NCBI GenBank assembly: GCA_030063045.1
Contig: JAQSEB010000004.1
Coordinates: 434,001 to 498,000 of the forward strand
From: Pratylenchus scribneri
Taxonomy: Eukaryota > Nematoda > Chromadorea > Rhabditida > Pratylenchidae
Direction: 5' to 3'
Length of the DNA stretch: 64,000 bases
The notes under the pieces are model-generated. The model was not told where the DNA came from. It saw only the letters and a list, made by a program, of their open reading frames with translations, and searched no databases. Below are positions 34,521 to 48,000 of the stretch, piece after piece. The first letter of the stretch is position 1. Each line of letters opens with the position of its first letter. The position numbers were made by a program, and so were the translations under genes.

Positions 34521-37480
34521 AAATTCGGCGGCAAGTCAATCAATTTTTTTGGGGAATGTTGTGGATGGGCCTCCTTCCGGCCCCCTAAATTCCATGTCTC
34601 TCTCTGTGTTCGGCTCATTAGCGCACAATTTTGCGTGTATGGCTCAGATTTTTCCGCCTTTTGGCCACAACAATCCACTCTTCCTCCTTCTTCCAATTTT
34701 TCTTTTGTTCCCAACCATTGAAGGAAGGAATAGACCGAAAACACGCATTGGCCCATTGGGGGAAGATGACGGGAAAATGGTGGCCAAAAGGAGGGAAGGG
34801 GGAATGCAATCCAGGCGGAAAATTTGCCTTCAATGAAAATGGAAGAAAAAGGCAAAGATATTGGACCATAAAGGGAATTGGAACCAAAAATTGAAAGGCA
34901 ATTGAGCTAATTTTGGGGACAAAATATGCGGAAGGGAGAAGGAGTCATTCATCAAAAAATATCTAAAATGGAAGAAAATGAAAAATGCGGGTTAATTTTG
35001 GGTGCATCGATTACGAAAAAAGAGAATATTCCATTAAATATTGGAACATGGCTTTCTTTTTAAATTTTTTTTTGCATTTCGGAGTGCATTTTCCCATCAT
35101 TTTAGTTTAGAAAAAACAAAATTTCCCACTTCTCTCAAGATCATCGAATTTCACTGTTCCTGGGAAAGACAAGCCGGCCATAAAATTGTGCCATTGCTGG
35201 ATTAAAAGGGAGAAGGAAAATGGATATTGGAATGATTTATTTCCATTCCCTTTTTTGTGCAAATCCAAAGAGAATATGCCAAAAACAGACAAACATTTTC
35301 CCATTTGCCAAATACTTCATCCAATGTTTGGATGTTAATTGTAATTTTGGGTGGCCAAAATGAATAAAATGTGTTTGTTGTTTATGTCATTCAAAAGAAG
35401 AGGACAAAATATTCAATATTGAAAAGTTTTTAGGCCATTGATGATTTTCCAATCTACCGAAGGAAGGCAAAAAACCCAGCGCATCATTTTGGGGCCACAT
35501 TTTTTGGCCCATCAAAAAAAGGCATTTAGCGTGCCGATAAAATCTTGAGAAAGGCCAATTCAAGCGGCCTTCTTTCCATGGGATGGGTTGGAGTTGGGTG
35601 GATTGAGTCTTCACACTTGGCACCGCCAGCGCCGCCACTTTTGCCAATTCACTCATCGCCGCCGCCACCGTGCCCCAATGCCAAAGATGGCCAAATGACG
35701 CGATTATGCGGTCTTTTTGGTGGATGAGGGCGACCGGGGATGGGAACGGAAGCAAAAAGGGGCGAAGGGAAGGAGGAAAAGCCAAAAGAGGGAAAACACC
35801 AGCGGAGTGGTGGTTGGGCCAAAAAGCTTGAATGTGCGCTAATGGCCAATGGAAGGATGGAGGCCGAAAGGGAGTTGGGTGGGGGAATGGACGAGTGCTT
35901 TGTTTTGGTTGAACAATTGGCATCGGAAGAGGAGGGAAAATTGGCTGCCAAAACCCAGCAAGAAAAGGAGAAAATGCCGCCGTTGATTTTCTTTTGGGGG
36001 TGCACCCAGAATTTGAGAGTGTCCGAAAAAGTTGTCCGCCCCCATTTGAGGGAATGCCACCTGCTTATCCCCCCAGGGGATTTGATGGAATTGAAAGGGA
36101 AAGAAGGGCAGGGGAATTTGCAATTCAAATTTCATTAAATTTTGAGTAAAATCTGAACAAATCCGAGCCTGGATTGGGAATGGGAATGAGTGGAATTATT
36201 TTAAAATGCATTGTTTCAAAACCAAAATGACCCATTTTTGTCTTTTTTTGTTGTTGTTCTTTCTTTTCAAAGTTCAAAACAAAATTCCATTCATTTTTTG
36301 TCCTTAAAACTTAAACAATTGATGAAGAGGGGGAAGAGGGAAAATTGCAAAAAAAAAATAGAAATGAAAAAATTAGGTGAAAGAAGTAAAATAAAGATAA
36401 ACATTTTTTAAGCCAAGTTAAAAAAAGCCAATGCAATCAATCAAAAATATTTAATGTTCACAATTGTTCGTTTTCCTCTTTTCTCAATTTCTTTCTTTCC
36501 CTTCATAATTTCATAAATTAATTTTATTCTGCAAAAAATAATTAAATCAATGCTTGTTCCAATTCCATTTTATTTATTATATTTACCATTCATCCATTAG
36601 GCACACCTTTTTGCATGTTTTTAAAACATCTTTCCACTTTAATCCGCTCTGCTTTTGTTTTTTTTTATTCAAAATAATCCACCGTCCCCTTCTTGATTTA
36701 CAAAAATTGCTTCCTCAATCCAAAAATTCACTTTGCATGGAAAATGAATTGAATCGTCCGGGAAATTTTCTATCTGTCCGGGACAGGTCGAGAAAGAATG
36801 GCAATAAAGTGGAGCAGGGAAAGGCGAATTGGGCAAGAAAAAAAATGATAAGGGAAATAATGCCAGCCTGGCGAGGAAAAACGGTTAAAATAGACCGCCG
36901 TAATTAATGAGGGGCCACATTGAATAATGTCTATCAAAAATGGACATAAAGGAACTGCTGAATGGACAGTTTAAAAATTCATTCATTTTCAAATTTCCTC
37001 CATCCTTTTTTAAAATATTTTATTAAATAATATTTGTGAGTTTTTGGTAAGAATTGTATAAAAATGTTTGATCAATATGACAGAGAATAAGTCAAATAGT
37101 TTGCTTTATTTGTTTGTTGATTTTTGATTCCAAAATCCAAAATAACGTTTTTCCCCCATTTTATCATCATTCCATGTTTTTGCATATTTTTGCAATTTTT
37201 TTTGTAAATAAGCTTTTAGAAACAAAAACAACCCAAACTCCATCCAAAACATTTTTGTGCATTATGGCCACATTATTATGGCCCCAAAAACAAATTAATA
37301 TTCAACACAATTTGAACGGGTAAAATGAATGCTTTTTGATCCTCTTCCACCTCTTCTTTGTTATCTACTAAAATTGACCTCTATCCTTGCATTAAAAATA
37401 CACGTGCCCCAGCAATTTTGTCCTTTTTAAGCAACCAAGAAACAAATTCCCAATCCTTTTCTTTCCAGAAGTTCTATTTC
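34521..37480. other. Intergenic region upstream of the amine GPCR, no gene recognised
   Basis: About 3 kb without a supportable exon. Several long open frames on both strands (for example 35387-36138) overlap each other, are low complexity and have no matching splice sites. The region should contain the GPCR promoter. It grades into the satellite at 37.5 kb. Confidence 0.4.
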
Positions 37481-37489
37481 AAGCGAAAT

Positions 37490-40400
37490 TAGCAGAGAGA
37501 AAATCTCTAAATTTTTCAAAAAAAACATTTGTGTTTCCCTTTCTTAAAAATATTTGTGTTTTTGTTTGCTTAAAAACATTTGTGTTTCACTTAGCTTAAA
37601 AACATTTTGTGTTTCACTTAGCTTAAAAACATTTTGTGTTACACTTAGCTAAAAATATTTTGTGTTTCACTTAGCTTAAAAACATTTTGTGTTTCACTTA
37701 GCTTAAAAACATTTTGTGTTTCACTTAGCTAAAAACATTTTGTGTTTCACTTAGCTAAAAAACATTTTGTGTTTCACTTAGCTAAAAACATTTGTGTTTC
37801 ACTTAGCTTAAAAACATTTTGTGTTTCACTTAGCTTAAAAACATTGTGTTTCACTTAGCTAAAAACATTTGTGTTTCACTTAGCTAAAAACATTTTATGT
37901 TTCACTTAGCTAAAAACATTTGTGTTTCACTTAGCTAAAAACAATTTATGTTTCACTTAGCTAAAAACATTTTGTGTTTCACTTAGCTAAAAACATTTTG
38001 TCTTTCACTTAGCTAAAAACATTTTGTGTTTCACTTAGCTAAAAACATTTGTGTTTCACTTAGCTTAAAAACATTTTGTGTTTCACTTAGCTAAAAATAT
38101 TTTGTGTTTCACTTAGCTTAAAAACATTTTGTGTTTCACTTAGCTTTTCACTTAGCTAAAAACATTTTGTGTTTCACTTAGCTAAAAAACATTTTGTGTT
38201 TCACTTAGCTAAAAACATTTGTGTTTCACTTAGCTTAAAAACATTGTGTTTCACTTAGCTAAAAACATTTGTGTTTCACTTAGCTAAAAACATTTTATGT
38301 TTCACTTAGCTAAAAACATTTGTGTTTCACTTAGCTAAAAACAATTTATGTTTCACTTAGCTAAAAACATTTTGTGTTTCACTTAGCTAAAAACATTTTG
38401 TCTTTCACTTAGCTAAAAACATTTTGTGTTTCACTTAGCTAAAAACATTTGTGTTTCACTTAGCTTAAAAACATTTTGTGTTTCACTTAGCTAAAAACAT
38501 TTGTGTTTCACTTAGCTTAAAAACATTTTGTGTTTCACTTAGCTTAAAAACATTGTGTTTCACTTAGCTAAAAACATTTGTGTTTCACTTAGCTAAAAAC
38601 ATTTTATGTTTCACTTAGCTAAAAACATTTGTGTTTCACTTAGCTAAAAACAATTTATGTTTCACTTAGCTAAAAACATTTTGTGTTTCACTTAGCTAAA
38701 AACATTTTGTCTTTCACTTAGCTAAAAACATTTTGTGTTTCACTTAGCTAAAAACATTTGTGTTTCACTTAGCTTAAAAACATTTTGTGTTTCACTTAGC
38801 TAAAAACATTTGTGTTTCACTTAGCTTAAAAACATTTTGTGTTTCACTTAGCTTAAAAACATTGTGTTTCACTTAGCTAAAAACATTTGTGTTTCACTTA
38901 GCTAAAAACATTTTATGTTTCACTTAGCTAAAAACATTTGTGTTTCACTTAGCTAAAAACAATTTATGTTTCACTTAGCTAAAAACATTTTGTGTTTCAC
39001 TTAGCTAAAAACATTTTGTCTTTCACTTAGCTAAAAACATTTTGTGTTTCACTTAGCTAAAAACATTTGTGTTTCACTTAGCTTAAAAACATTTTGTGTT
39101 TCACTTAGCTAAAAATATTTTGTGTTTCACTTAGCTAAAAAACATTTTGTGTTTCACTTAGCTAAAAACATTTGTGTTTCACTTAGCTTAAAAACATTGT
39201 GTTTCACTTAGCTAAAAACATTTGTGTTTCCCTTAGCTAAAAACATTTTATGTTTCACTTAGCTTAAAAACATTTTGTGTTTCACTTAGCTTAAAAACAT
39301 TGTGTTTCACTTAGCTAAAAACATTTGTGTTTCACTTAGCTAAAAACATTTTATGTTTCACTTAGCTAAAAACATTTGTGTTTCACTTAGCTAAAAACAA
39401 TTTATGTTTCACTTAGCTAAAAACATTTTGTGTTTCACTTAGCTAAAAACATTTTGTCTTTCACTTAGCTAAAAACATTTTGTGTTTCACTTAGCTAAAA
39501 ACATTTGTGTTTCACTTAGCTTAAAAACATTTTGTGTTTCACTTAGCTAAAAACATTTTGTGTTTTCCTTAATATAAAAATATTTTGTGTTTCACTTAGC
39601 TAATAACATTTGTGTTTCACTTAGCTAAAAACATTTTATGTTTCACTTAGCTAAAAACATTTTGTGTTTCACTTAGCTAAAAACATTTTGTCTTTCACTT
39701 AGCTAAAAACATTTTGTGTTTCACTTAGCTAAAAACATTTGTGTTTCACTTAGCTAAAAACATTTTGTGTTTCACTTAGCTAAAAACATTTTGTGTTTCA
39801 CTCAGCTAAAAACATTTGTGTTTCACTTAGCTAAAAACATTTTGTGTTTCACTTAGCTAAAAACATTTGTGTTTCACTTAGCTAAAAACATTTGTGTTTC
39901 ACTTAGCTAAAAACATTTTGTGTTTCACTTAGCTAAAAACATTTTGTATTTCAATTAGCTAAAAACATTTGTGTTTCACTTAGCTAAAAACATTTTGTGT
40001 TTCACTTAGCTAAAAACATTTTATGTTTCACTTAGCTAAAAACATTTGTGTTTCACTTAGCTAAAAACATTTGTGTTTCAATTAGCTAAAAACATTTTGT
40101 GTTTCACTTAGCTAAAAACATTTTGTGTTTTCCTTAATATAAAAATATTTTGTGTTTCACTTAGCTAAAAATATTTTGTGTTTCACTTAGCTAAAAACAT
40201 TTTGTGTTCCTCTTAGCTAAAAACATTTTGTGTTTCTCTTAGCTAAAAACATTTTGTGTTTCGCTTAGCTAAAAACATTTTGTGTTTCACTTAGCTAAAA
40301 ATATTTTGTGTTTCACTTAGCTAAAAACATTTTGTGTTTCACTTAGCTAAAAATATTTAGTGTTTCACTTAGCTAAAAACATTTTGTATTTCAATTGGCT

Positions 40401-42312
40401 AAAAACATTTGTGTTTCACTTAGCTAAAAACATTTTGTATTTCAATTAGCTAAAAACATTTGTGTTTCACTTAGCTAAAAACATTATGTGTTTCGCTTAG
40501 CTAAAAACATTTTGTGTTTCACTTAGCTAAAAATATTTTGTGTTTCACTTAGCTAAAAACATTTTATGTTTCACTTAGCTAAAAACATTTTGTGTTTCAC
40601 TTAGCTAAAAACATTTTGTCTTTCACTTAGCTAAAAACATTTTGTGTTTCACTTAGCTAAAAACATTTGTGTTTCACTTAGCTAAAAACATTTTGTGTTT
40701 CACTTAGCTAAAAACATTTTATGTATCACTTAGCTAAAAACATTTGTGTTTCACTTAGCTAAAAACATTTGTGTTTCAATTAGCTAAAAACATTTTGTGT
40801 TTCACTTAGCTAAAAACATTTTGTGTTTTCCTTAATATAAAAATATTTTGTGTTTCACTTAGCTAAAAATATTTTGTGTTTCACTTAGCTAAAAACATTT
40901 TGTGTTTCGCTTAGCTAAAAACATTTTGTGTTTCACTTAGCTAAAAATATTTTGTGTTTCACTTAGCTAAAAACATTTTGTGTTTCACTTAGCTAAAAAC
41001 ATTTTATGTTTCACTTAGCTAAAAACATTTGTGTTTCACTTAGCTAAAAACATTTTGTGTTTCACTTAGCTAAAAACATTTGTGTTTCACTTAGCTAAAA
41101 ACATTTTGTGTTTCACTTAGCTAAAAACATTTTGTGTTTCACTTAGCTAAAAACATTTTATGTTTCACTTAGCTAAAAACATTTTGTGTTTCGCTTAGCT
41201 AAAAACATTTTGTGTTTCACTTAGCTAAAAATATTTTGTGTTTCACTTAGCTAAAAACATTTTGTATTTCAATTAGCTAAAAACATTTTGTATTTCAATT
41301 AGCTAAAAACATTTTGTGTTTCACTTAGCTAAAAACATTTTGTGTTTTCCTTAATATAAAAATATTTTGTGTTTCACTTAGCTAAAAACATTTTGTATTT
41401 CAATTAGCTAAAAACATTTTGTGTTTCACTTAGCTAAAAACATTTTGTGTTTTCCTTAATATAAAAATATTTTGTGTTTCACTTAGCTAAAAATATTTTG
41501 TGTTTCACTTAGCTAAAAACATTTTGTGTTTCACTTAGCTAAAAACATTTGTGTTTCACTTAGCTAAAAACATTTTGTGTTTCACTTAGCTAAAAACATT
41601 TTATGTTTCACTTAGCTAAAAACATTTTATGTTTCACTTAGCTAAAAACATTTTGTGTTTCACTTAGCTAAAAACATTTTGTGTTTCACTTAGCTAAAAA
41701 CATTTGTGTTTCACTTAGCTAAAAACATTTGTGTTTCAATTAGCTAAAAACATTTTGTGTTTCACTTAGCTAAAAACATTTTGTGTTTTCCTTAATATAA
41801 AAATATTTTGTGTTTCACTTAGCTAAAAATATTTTGTGTTTCACTTAGCTAAAAACATTTTGTGTTTCGCTTAGCTAAAAACATTTTGTGTTTCACTTAG
41901 CTAAAAATATTTTGTGTTTCACTTAGCTAAAAACATTTTGTGTTTCACTTAGCTAAAAATATTTAGTGTTTCACTTAGCTAAAAACATTTTGTATTTCAA
42001 TTAGCTAAAAACATTTGTGTTTCACTTAGCTAAAAACATTTTGTATTTCAATTAGCTAAAAACATTTGTGTTTCACTTAGCTAAAAACATTTTGTGTTTC
42101 GCTTAGCTAAAAACATTTTGTGTTTCACTTAGCTAAAAACATTTTGTGTTTCGCTTAGCTAAAAACATTTTGTGTTTCACTTAGCTAAAAATATTTTGTG
42201 TTTCACTTAGCTAAAAACATTTTGTGTTTCGCTTAGCTAAAAACATTTTGTGTTTCACTTAGCTAAAAATATTTAGTGTTTCACTTAGCTAAAAACATTT
42301 TGTGTTTTCTTT
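37490..42312. repeat. Satellite family 4 (GTGTTTCACTTAGCTAAAAA), 4.8 kb
   Basis: Roughly 190 head-to-tail units of 24-27 bp, core GTGTTTCACTTAGCTAAAAA. A block marked by AACAATTTATGTTTC recurs at about 37941, 38341, 38651, 38961 and 39398; two of the intervals are about 310 bp, giving a 12-unit higher-order repeat. Other marker variants (TTTTCCTTAATATAAAAATA, TTTCAATTAGC, TTTCGCTTAGC) form separate blocks after 39.5 kb. The reverse complement of the unit is found at 47.45-47.78 and 59.08-59.58 kb. Confidence 0.97.
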
Positions 42313-42562
42313 AGTCTAAAAATTGTATTCCCTTTCTTAAAACTTCATTTTCCAATTCTTAAAAACATTTTGCATTAAATAATTCCGCCTATTCTTATTA
42401 GAATAAAATTTCCTTGTTCATAAGACAATTGAATTTACCATATCTACATTCCTTTTCATTTAATATAGCTTCAGGAAGATATGATGGTAAATTATCTGTG
42501 TTTCGCTTTCACTCAATTTCTAAAAAGGGAAATTGAAATACCCTCCATAATTTTCTTTTTTC

Positions 42563-42575
42563 CATTTGCAGCAAA
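42563..42575 (+). promoter_or_regulatory. Possible spliced-leader acceptor before the MFS transporter
   Basis: A pyrimidine-rich run ending CCATTTGCAG lies 4 bases before the ATG at 42576, with no in-frame upstream coding exon. In nematodes this arrangement is typical of trans-splicing of a leader to the first exon. Confidence 0.5.
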
Positions 42576-44360
42576 ATGATGGAAAATCATCGACTAATTA
42601 AAGTCGTAATTTTTCATGCCTTTTTTTCTGGATTCGGCGAAATTTCGGCTAATGTGGTCAATTATATGTCAGTTCCTTTTCAAAATTTTCTTGGCCATTC
42701 TCTTCAACGTCGATATGGAATTGAACCGGGCAGCGAAAAGTCATTAATTATTCACGCCCAAATCCAATTCCCCATTTCTCAACAGATTTAATTTGGTTTA
42801 TTCTGGAATTGCCTCCAGTTTCTTTGTTGGCATCTTCGTCGGCGGAATGTCCATGTCCCATTGCATGGAACGTTTTGGGCGTAAAGGCACTGCCATTTAT
42901 GTTCGGTTGGATTATTAAGGCCATCCACCAATCCAAAATTAATTAATCACAGTTGCATTTTGGGAATTATTTCCTCCACTTCAATGATTTTGGCCCAATG
43001 GATGGATTTTGTTGAATTATTTGTCATTGGCCATTTCCTCACTGGCACACTTATGACCCTCAAAGTTGTGCTTTTCATTTATTTGACCGAATGTGCGCCC
43101 GTCAATTCCCGAGGATTGGCTTCCACCGCATTGGGTTCCGGCGCCAATTTGCTTCTTCTTTTTGTTTCGCCACTTTGCCTTCCGTCAATTTTTGGGAATG
43201 ACCGAAATTGGTGGCTGCTTCCGGCAATTTGCCTTCTTCTTGCCATGACCCATCTTTTTGTGGCCAGCCATTTCCCGGAATCGCCAAAACATCTTTTCAT
43301 TGGAATGGGCCAAAAGGAATTGGCCAAAATGTCCATTCAATTTTACCATGGACATTCGGCTAATATTGGTACTAATTTTTTAATATTATAAATAATTTTT
43401 AAATAATTCCATATTTTTTAGAGGAAATCTTTGAGGAATTTGAATCCGAAAGGCTGGTGGTACATCGAGAAAAAGTTGGATTGCGCGAATTTTGGATTAG
43501 CCGAAGATTGAGGTAAACCCTTTCTTTAAAAAACCCATCCCTCTTTCTTCATCAGATTCTCAATGGGTCTTGCATTGATGATCGGTTTTGTGCCGGCCAT
43601 TTCCCTTCTTAACCTCAAAAGCCAATATATGGAGCCAATGTTGATGCAATATGGACTGGGCCAATCCGCGGCAATGATTTCAATGATGGTAGGCATAATT
43701 ATTTTAATTCAATTTTACCTATTTTCAGGTTTTGAACGCACTTGGCACCCCACTCTCCCTTTTGGCCCCATTCCTCATCGAAAGGAAAGGCCGTCGACCA
43801 CTTTTCCTGGCCATCACCGCCCTTTCCACAATGGAATTAGCCGCCATTTTCTTTGCCCAATGTCTTTTCGATTTATTCGGTGGCCAGGGTGGATGGACTA
43901 TTGCGGGAATTGCACTTTTGGGCTGTGCATTTGGCCAAGCCAGTCTCAGTTTGGGGATTTTGCATATGAACCCAATTTTGGTGGGCGAACTTTTCCCGCA
44001 TCAAGCAAGGGCAAAGGCCACACAGGTGAGAATACAATTTGAATGAATAATATAAGAAAATTGATTTAGATAAGCCAAATGCCGCCAATGCTTTTGATTT
44101 TGGCCGTCGTTCTTTTGTATCCTTCGTTCATTCCCACAATTGGCTCACTCTTTTTCCTGCCACTTTTGCTGATTAGTTCCATTCTTCTCATTTTCATGTG
44201 GAAATGGCTTCCAGAAACGAAAGGATTACCGGTGGATGAAATTTTCCGAAACCTTTGTGAATCCAATTCTGCCTCACCAAAATCGTCGACTTCATCAAAT
44301 TCCATTTATGGATCAATTGAACAAGGAGAGAAGGAGGAAAAGTGTAAATTAATCATTTGA
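42576..44360 (+). CDS. Sugar-porter-type MFS transporter, 7 exons
   Basis: Exons 42576..42739, 42786..42905, 42953..43368, 43422..43512, 43556..43688, 43729..44025, 44070..44360; all phases agree, 503 aa. Family motifs appear in order: CMERFGRKGTA after TM2 (the loop 2-3 signature, D/E-R-x-GR-R/K), YLTECAPVNSRG in TM4-5, and PESPKHLF before the central cytosolic loop. These are followed by FLIERKGRRPL between TM8 and TM9, VGELFPHQARAKATQ in TM10, and WLPETKG after TM12. This is the SLC2/sugar-porter pattern, a plasma-membrane facilitator for hexoses or related solutes. The loop-2 motif and TM7 diverge from classical glucose transporters (no QQLSG-type motif), so the substrate cannot be named. 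AATAAA follows at 44458-44463. Confidence 0.88.
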
Positions 44361-44363
44361 ATT

Positions 44364-45070
44364 AAATTAATGAAATGTGCCTAAATTATTTTTGTACACA
44401 AATTGATCTCATCTCATTTTTTGTATTTTTCATTCATTGTGAATATTTTTATTTTTGAATAAAAATAAAAAATAATTTTGATTAAATATATAAAAATTAT
44501 TTTTATGATCTCCAATCACAATATAAAATTCTAAAAATTTAAAAAATAATTTTTATTCTCTTAAATCTCAACACAAAGTTCATCCTGCTGTGCAAAATTA
44601 ATTTTAAATTGTTGAGAACATTTTGCATTTGCGCAAACCAATGAATGAATCGAATTATCACCAGCAAAATGAAAAGGGAATTAATGGCGGATGAGGGGGG
44701 GGGGGGGGGGGGGAGGGTAATGGGCTGATCAAAATGGGCGCCCTTGAAAATAAATAATAAAGAGAAATAATTGTGATGGATCGACTTTTCAATTGATCAT
44801 GCGGAAATTGGCGGGATGGGAATTGGTTTGGTCCGTTAATTTTGTGATTTGTTCGGTTTAGTCGCCAAATCTCACATTTTGGGTCCATCCACGTGCCCTC
44901 TGGTTCATGGCTGCGCATCTCATTTGGACACGTGAATATTCTTCATTCAAAAAAAAACAAAACAAGTTAATATTTGGCGCATTAATCCGCGCGAACAATT
45001 CCTTCATTCCATCCGTTCTTTCATTTATTTTATTTCCCATTTTTACAGTTTTCATTTTTTTCCATTGAAA
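44364..45070. other. Intergenic, transporter to histidine ammonia-lyase
   Basis: About 700 bp, too long for a typical nematode operon spacer though both genes are on +. Contains a 19-base G run at 44695-44713. A TTTTTACAG at about 45040-45050, some 20 bases before the next ATG, may be a trans-splice acceptor. Confidence 0.5.
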
Positions 45071-48000
45071 ATGTCTTTGGGCACTGAAAAAGAAAATGAC
45101 TTCAAATATTTTGGCAATGAGGTGGATGGCCAATTGGACAATGTGGCAATCGAAAGAGATGCTGGAAGTGAGGAGGAGGATGACATTTGGTTGGAATTGG
45201 AACAAAATGTCAAATTGGAAGAAAATGAGACAAAAGAATTGGAGAAAGGAAAGCGCCGAATTATTCTTTTGGATGGAACAAATTTGAAGGTGGAGGATTT
45301 GGTGGATTGTGCCGAGGATCGATGCCATTTACAAGTACATTATTCCCTCAATTATGGACATTAAGCTATTAATTAGTTGGCGGAAAAAGCACGAAAGCGG
45401 ATCATTGAGGCCCGAAAATTCCTGGAAAAAGTGGCAGCCGAACATCGAAGTAGGCCAAAAAATTACTTGACCCATTCATTTGTGATTTAGTCATTTATGG
45501 GATAACCACTGGGTTTGGCACATTTGCGGATGTGGAAATTTCGGCGGAGGATTTGAAGTTTTTAAATGTGAATTTTAAGATGAATTCCCTTTGTGAATTT
45601 AGGCAACTTCAATTGAATTTGATTCGTTCGCATGCCACCGGCTATGGAGAACCCCTGGAGCCATCAAAGACTCGAATGCTTGTGAATATAAAATAAATGA
45701 TGAATTAAATTTATTATTTTCTAATAGATGGCATTGAGAATTAATGTGCTGGCTAAAGGACATAGCGGAATTTCATTGGAGAATTTGGAGAAATTGATCA
45801 AAGCATTTAATGGCAAGCAAATAGGGAAACCCTGACTTGACTCCGTCTTAAATAACTCATCAAAGGACCAATTTTAATAGAGCAGACTTTTGGCAATTTA
45901 ATAATTTTAATTTTATTTAAATTTGTTAGAAATTCATGGGTTTATGTCCAAAAAACCATTTAAAATTTTGTTAATCTATTGTAAAAGTTATTTTAATAAG
46001 TTTTAAGGGCAAAACTTGGAAAATTCTGAACCAATTTAAATAAAATTTAATATTATTGGATAGCTAAAAGTTTGCTCTTTAATTAAATATTAAATTTATC
46101 AAAATTGGTTCAGTTCTTGATAAGTTATTTTAAACGGCGCCAAGTTTGATCGTATACAAACAAATAATTCATATTTGGTCAATTCATTTCAGCATTCTGT
46201 GTTTCATTTGTACCCGAACAAGGCACAGGTCCGTCCATTCATCCATCATTTTATTTTTCCAATTTTATAATAAATTCTAGTTGGATGCTCCGGGGATTTG
46301 TGCCCATTGGCCCATTTGGCATTAGGCTTATTGGGAGGTGAAACATTTTTGGATTATATTATTATTTTTTTTAAAAGAGGGCCAAATGTGGTCACCTTTG
46401 ACGGGATGGGCATCGGCAATGGAAGTGTTGAAAGAGAATGGACTGAAACCAATGGAATTAGGTTTTAAAGAGGGATTGGCCCTAATCAATGGAACACAAA
46501 TGGTCTCGGCATTGGGCTCATTGGGCAAGTTTTGGAGATGAAATTTAAATTGATAATATTATTTTTAGCAGTGGTTCGTGCCGAAAATTTAGCAAAACAG
46601 GCGGACGTAATTGCCGGTTAATTCCAATTCAAATTTGAATATAATTTGAATTTATTAGCATTGACTTTGGATGTGCTGAAAGGGACTACAAGGGCATTTG
46701 ATGCCAGTTTGTTTATTATTCAAATTAATTAATATTATATAAATTATTTAAAGAAGTGCACAAAGTTCGACCGCATAAAGGTCAAAATTTGGTGGCTGGC
46801 CGCCTTCGGGCATTGTTGCATTCTGATTTGAATCGATCCGAAATTGCCGGTTATTATTTCAATCTGAAGCAGAGTACATTTCAGTATCGTTTTTTCCGTA
46901 CCCTGTGCTGTTCTTTTAGTCATAATTCAATAATAAAGCAACCAATTTGGGAAAGCCATGTACTATTTGAGAGCTATACGAGTCATAATAAATGTGGTAT
47001 TTCTAATTTTTTTTGAAAATTTAAATAATTTTTAGATGACTTTTCCTTGTAAAATTCGGGTCTATTACACATAAATATATTTAATTTTTTCTAAAGCTAG
47101 ATTTCGGATCTTTGAGTTTTCCGGTATATCGCCTTCTCGATTGGTTATTTTGCTTGAGATATTAACAAAAGGATGGGTTGGGTACTGTAATGGCGATGGC
47201 GATAATGAAATGTTTTCTACCCATTCCATTCAATTTCCTTCCAATCAAAATCTTCATCAGAATCTCACCGTCATTGCGGAAAAGTGCAAGATGCATACAC
47301 ACTTCGTTGTGTTCCTCAAGTGCACGGTGTGGTGCATGATACGATCGAATTTGTGAAGGGCATTCTGGGAACGGAAATCAATTCAGCAACGGATAATCCC
47401 CTCGTATTTTCCGATGTAGAGGAAGTCATTTCGGGAGGTAAAAAAATGTGCAAAATGCTTTTAGCAAAGTGGAAACACAAAATGTTTTTTGCTAAGTGAA
47501 AACACAAAATGTTTTTAGCTAAGCGAAAACACAAATATTTTTAGCTAAGTGAAACACAAAATGTTTTTAAGCTAAATGAAACACAAAATGTTTTTAAGCT
47601 AAATGAAACACAAAATGTTTTTAAGCTAAATGAAACACAAAATGTTTTTAAGCTAAATGAAACACAAAATGTATTTAGCTAAATGAAATACAAAATGTTT
47701 TTAGCTAAATGAAACACAAAATGTTTTAAGCAAACAAAAAAAATGTTTTTAAACAAACAAAAACGCAAAATGCTTTTAATTAAATGAAATGGAATTTAAA
47801 GGCAATTTCCACGGGGAATATCCGGCAAAAGTGTTGGATTATTTGGCCATTGCCGTCCATGAATTGGCCCAAATTAGTGAACGGCGTTTGGAAAGGTTGG
47901 TCAATCATGAATTGAGTGGATTGCCAACATTCTTGACCCGAAATGGTGGCCTCAATTCCGGATTTATGACTGTCCAACTTTGTGCGGCATCACTTGTCTC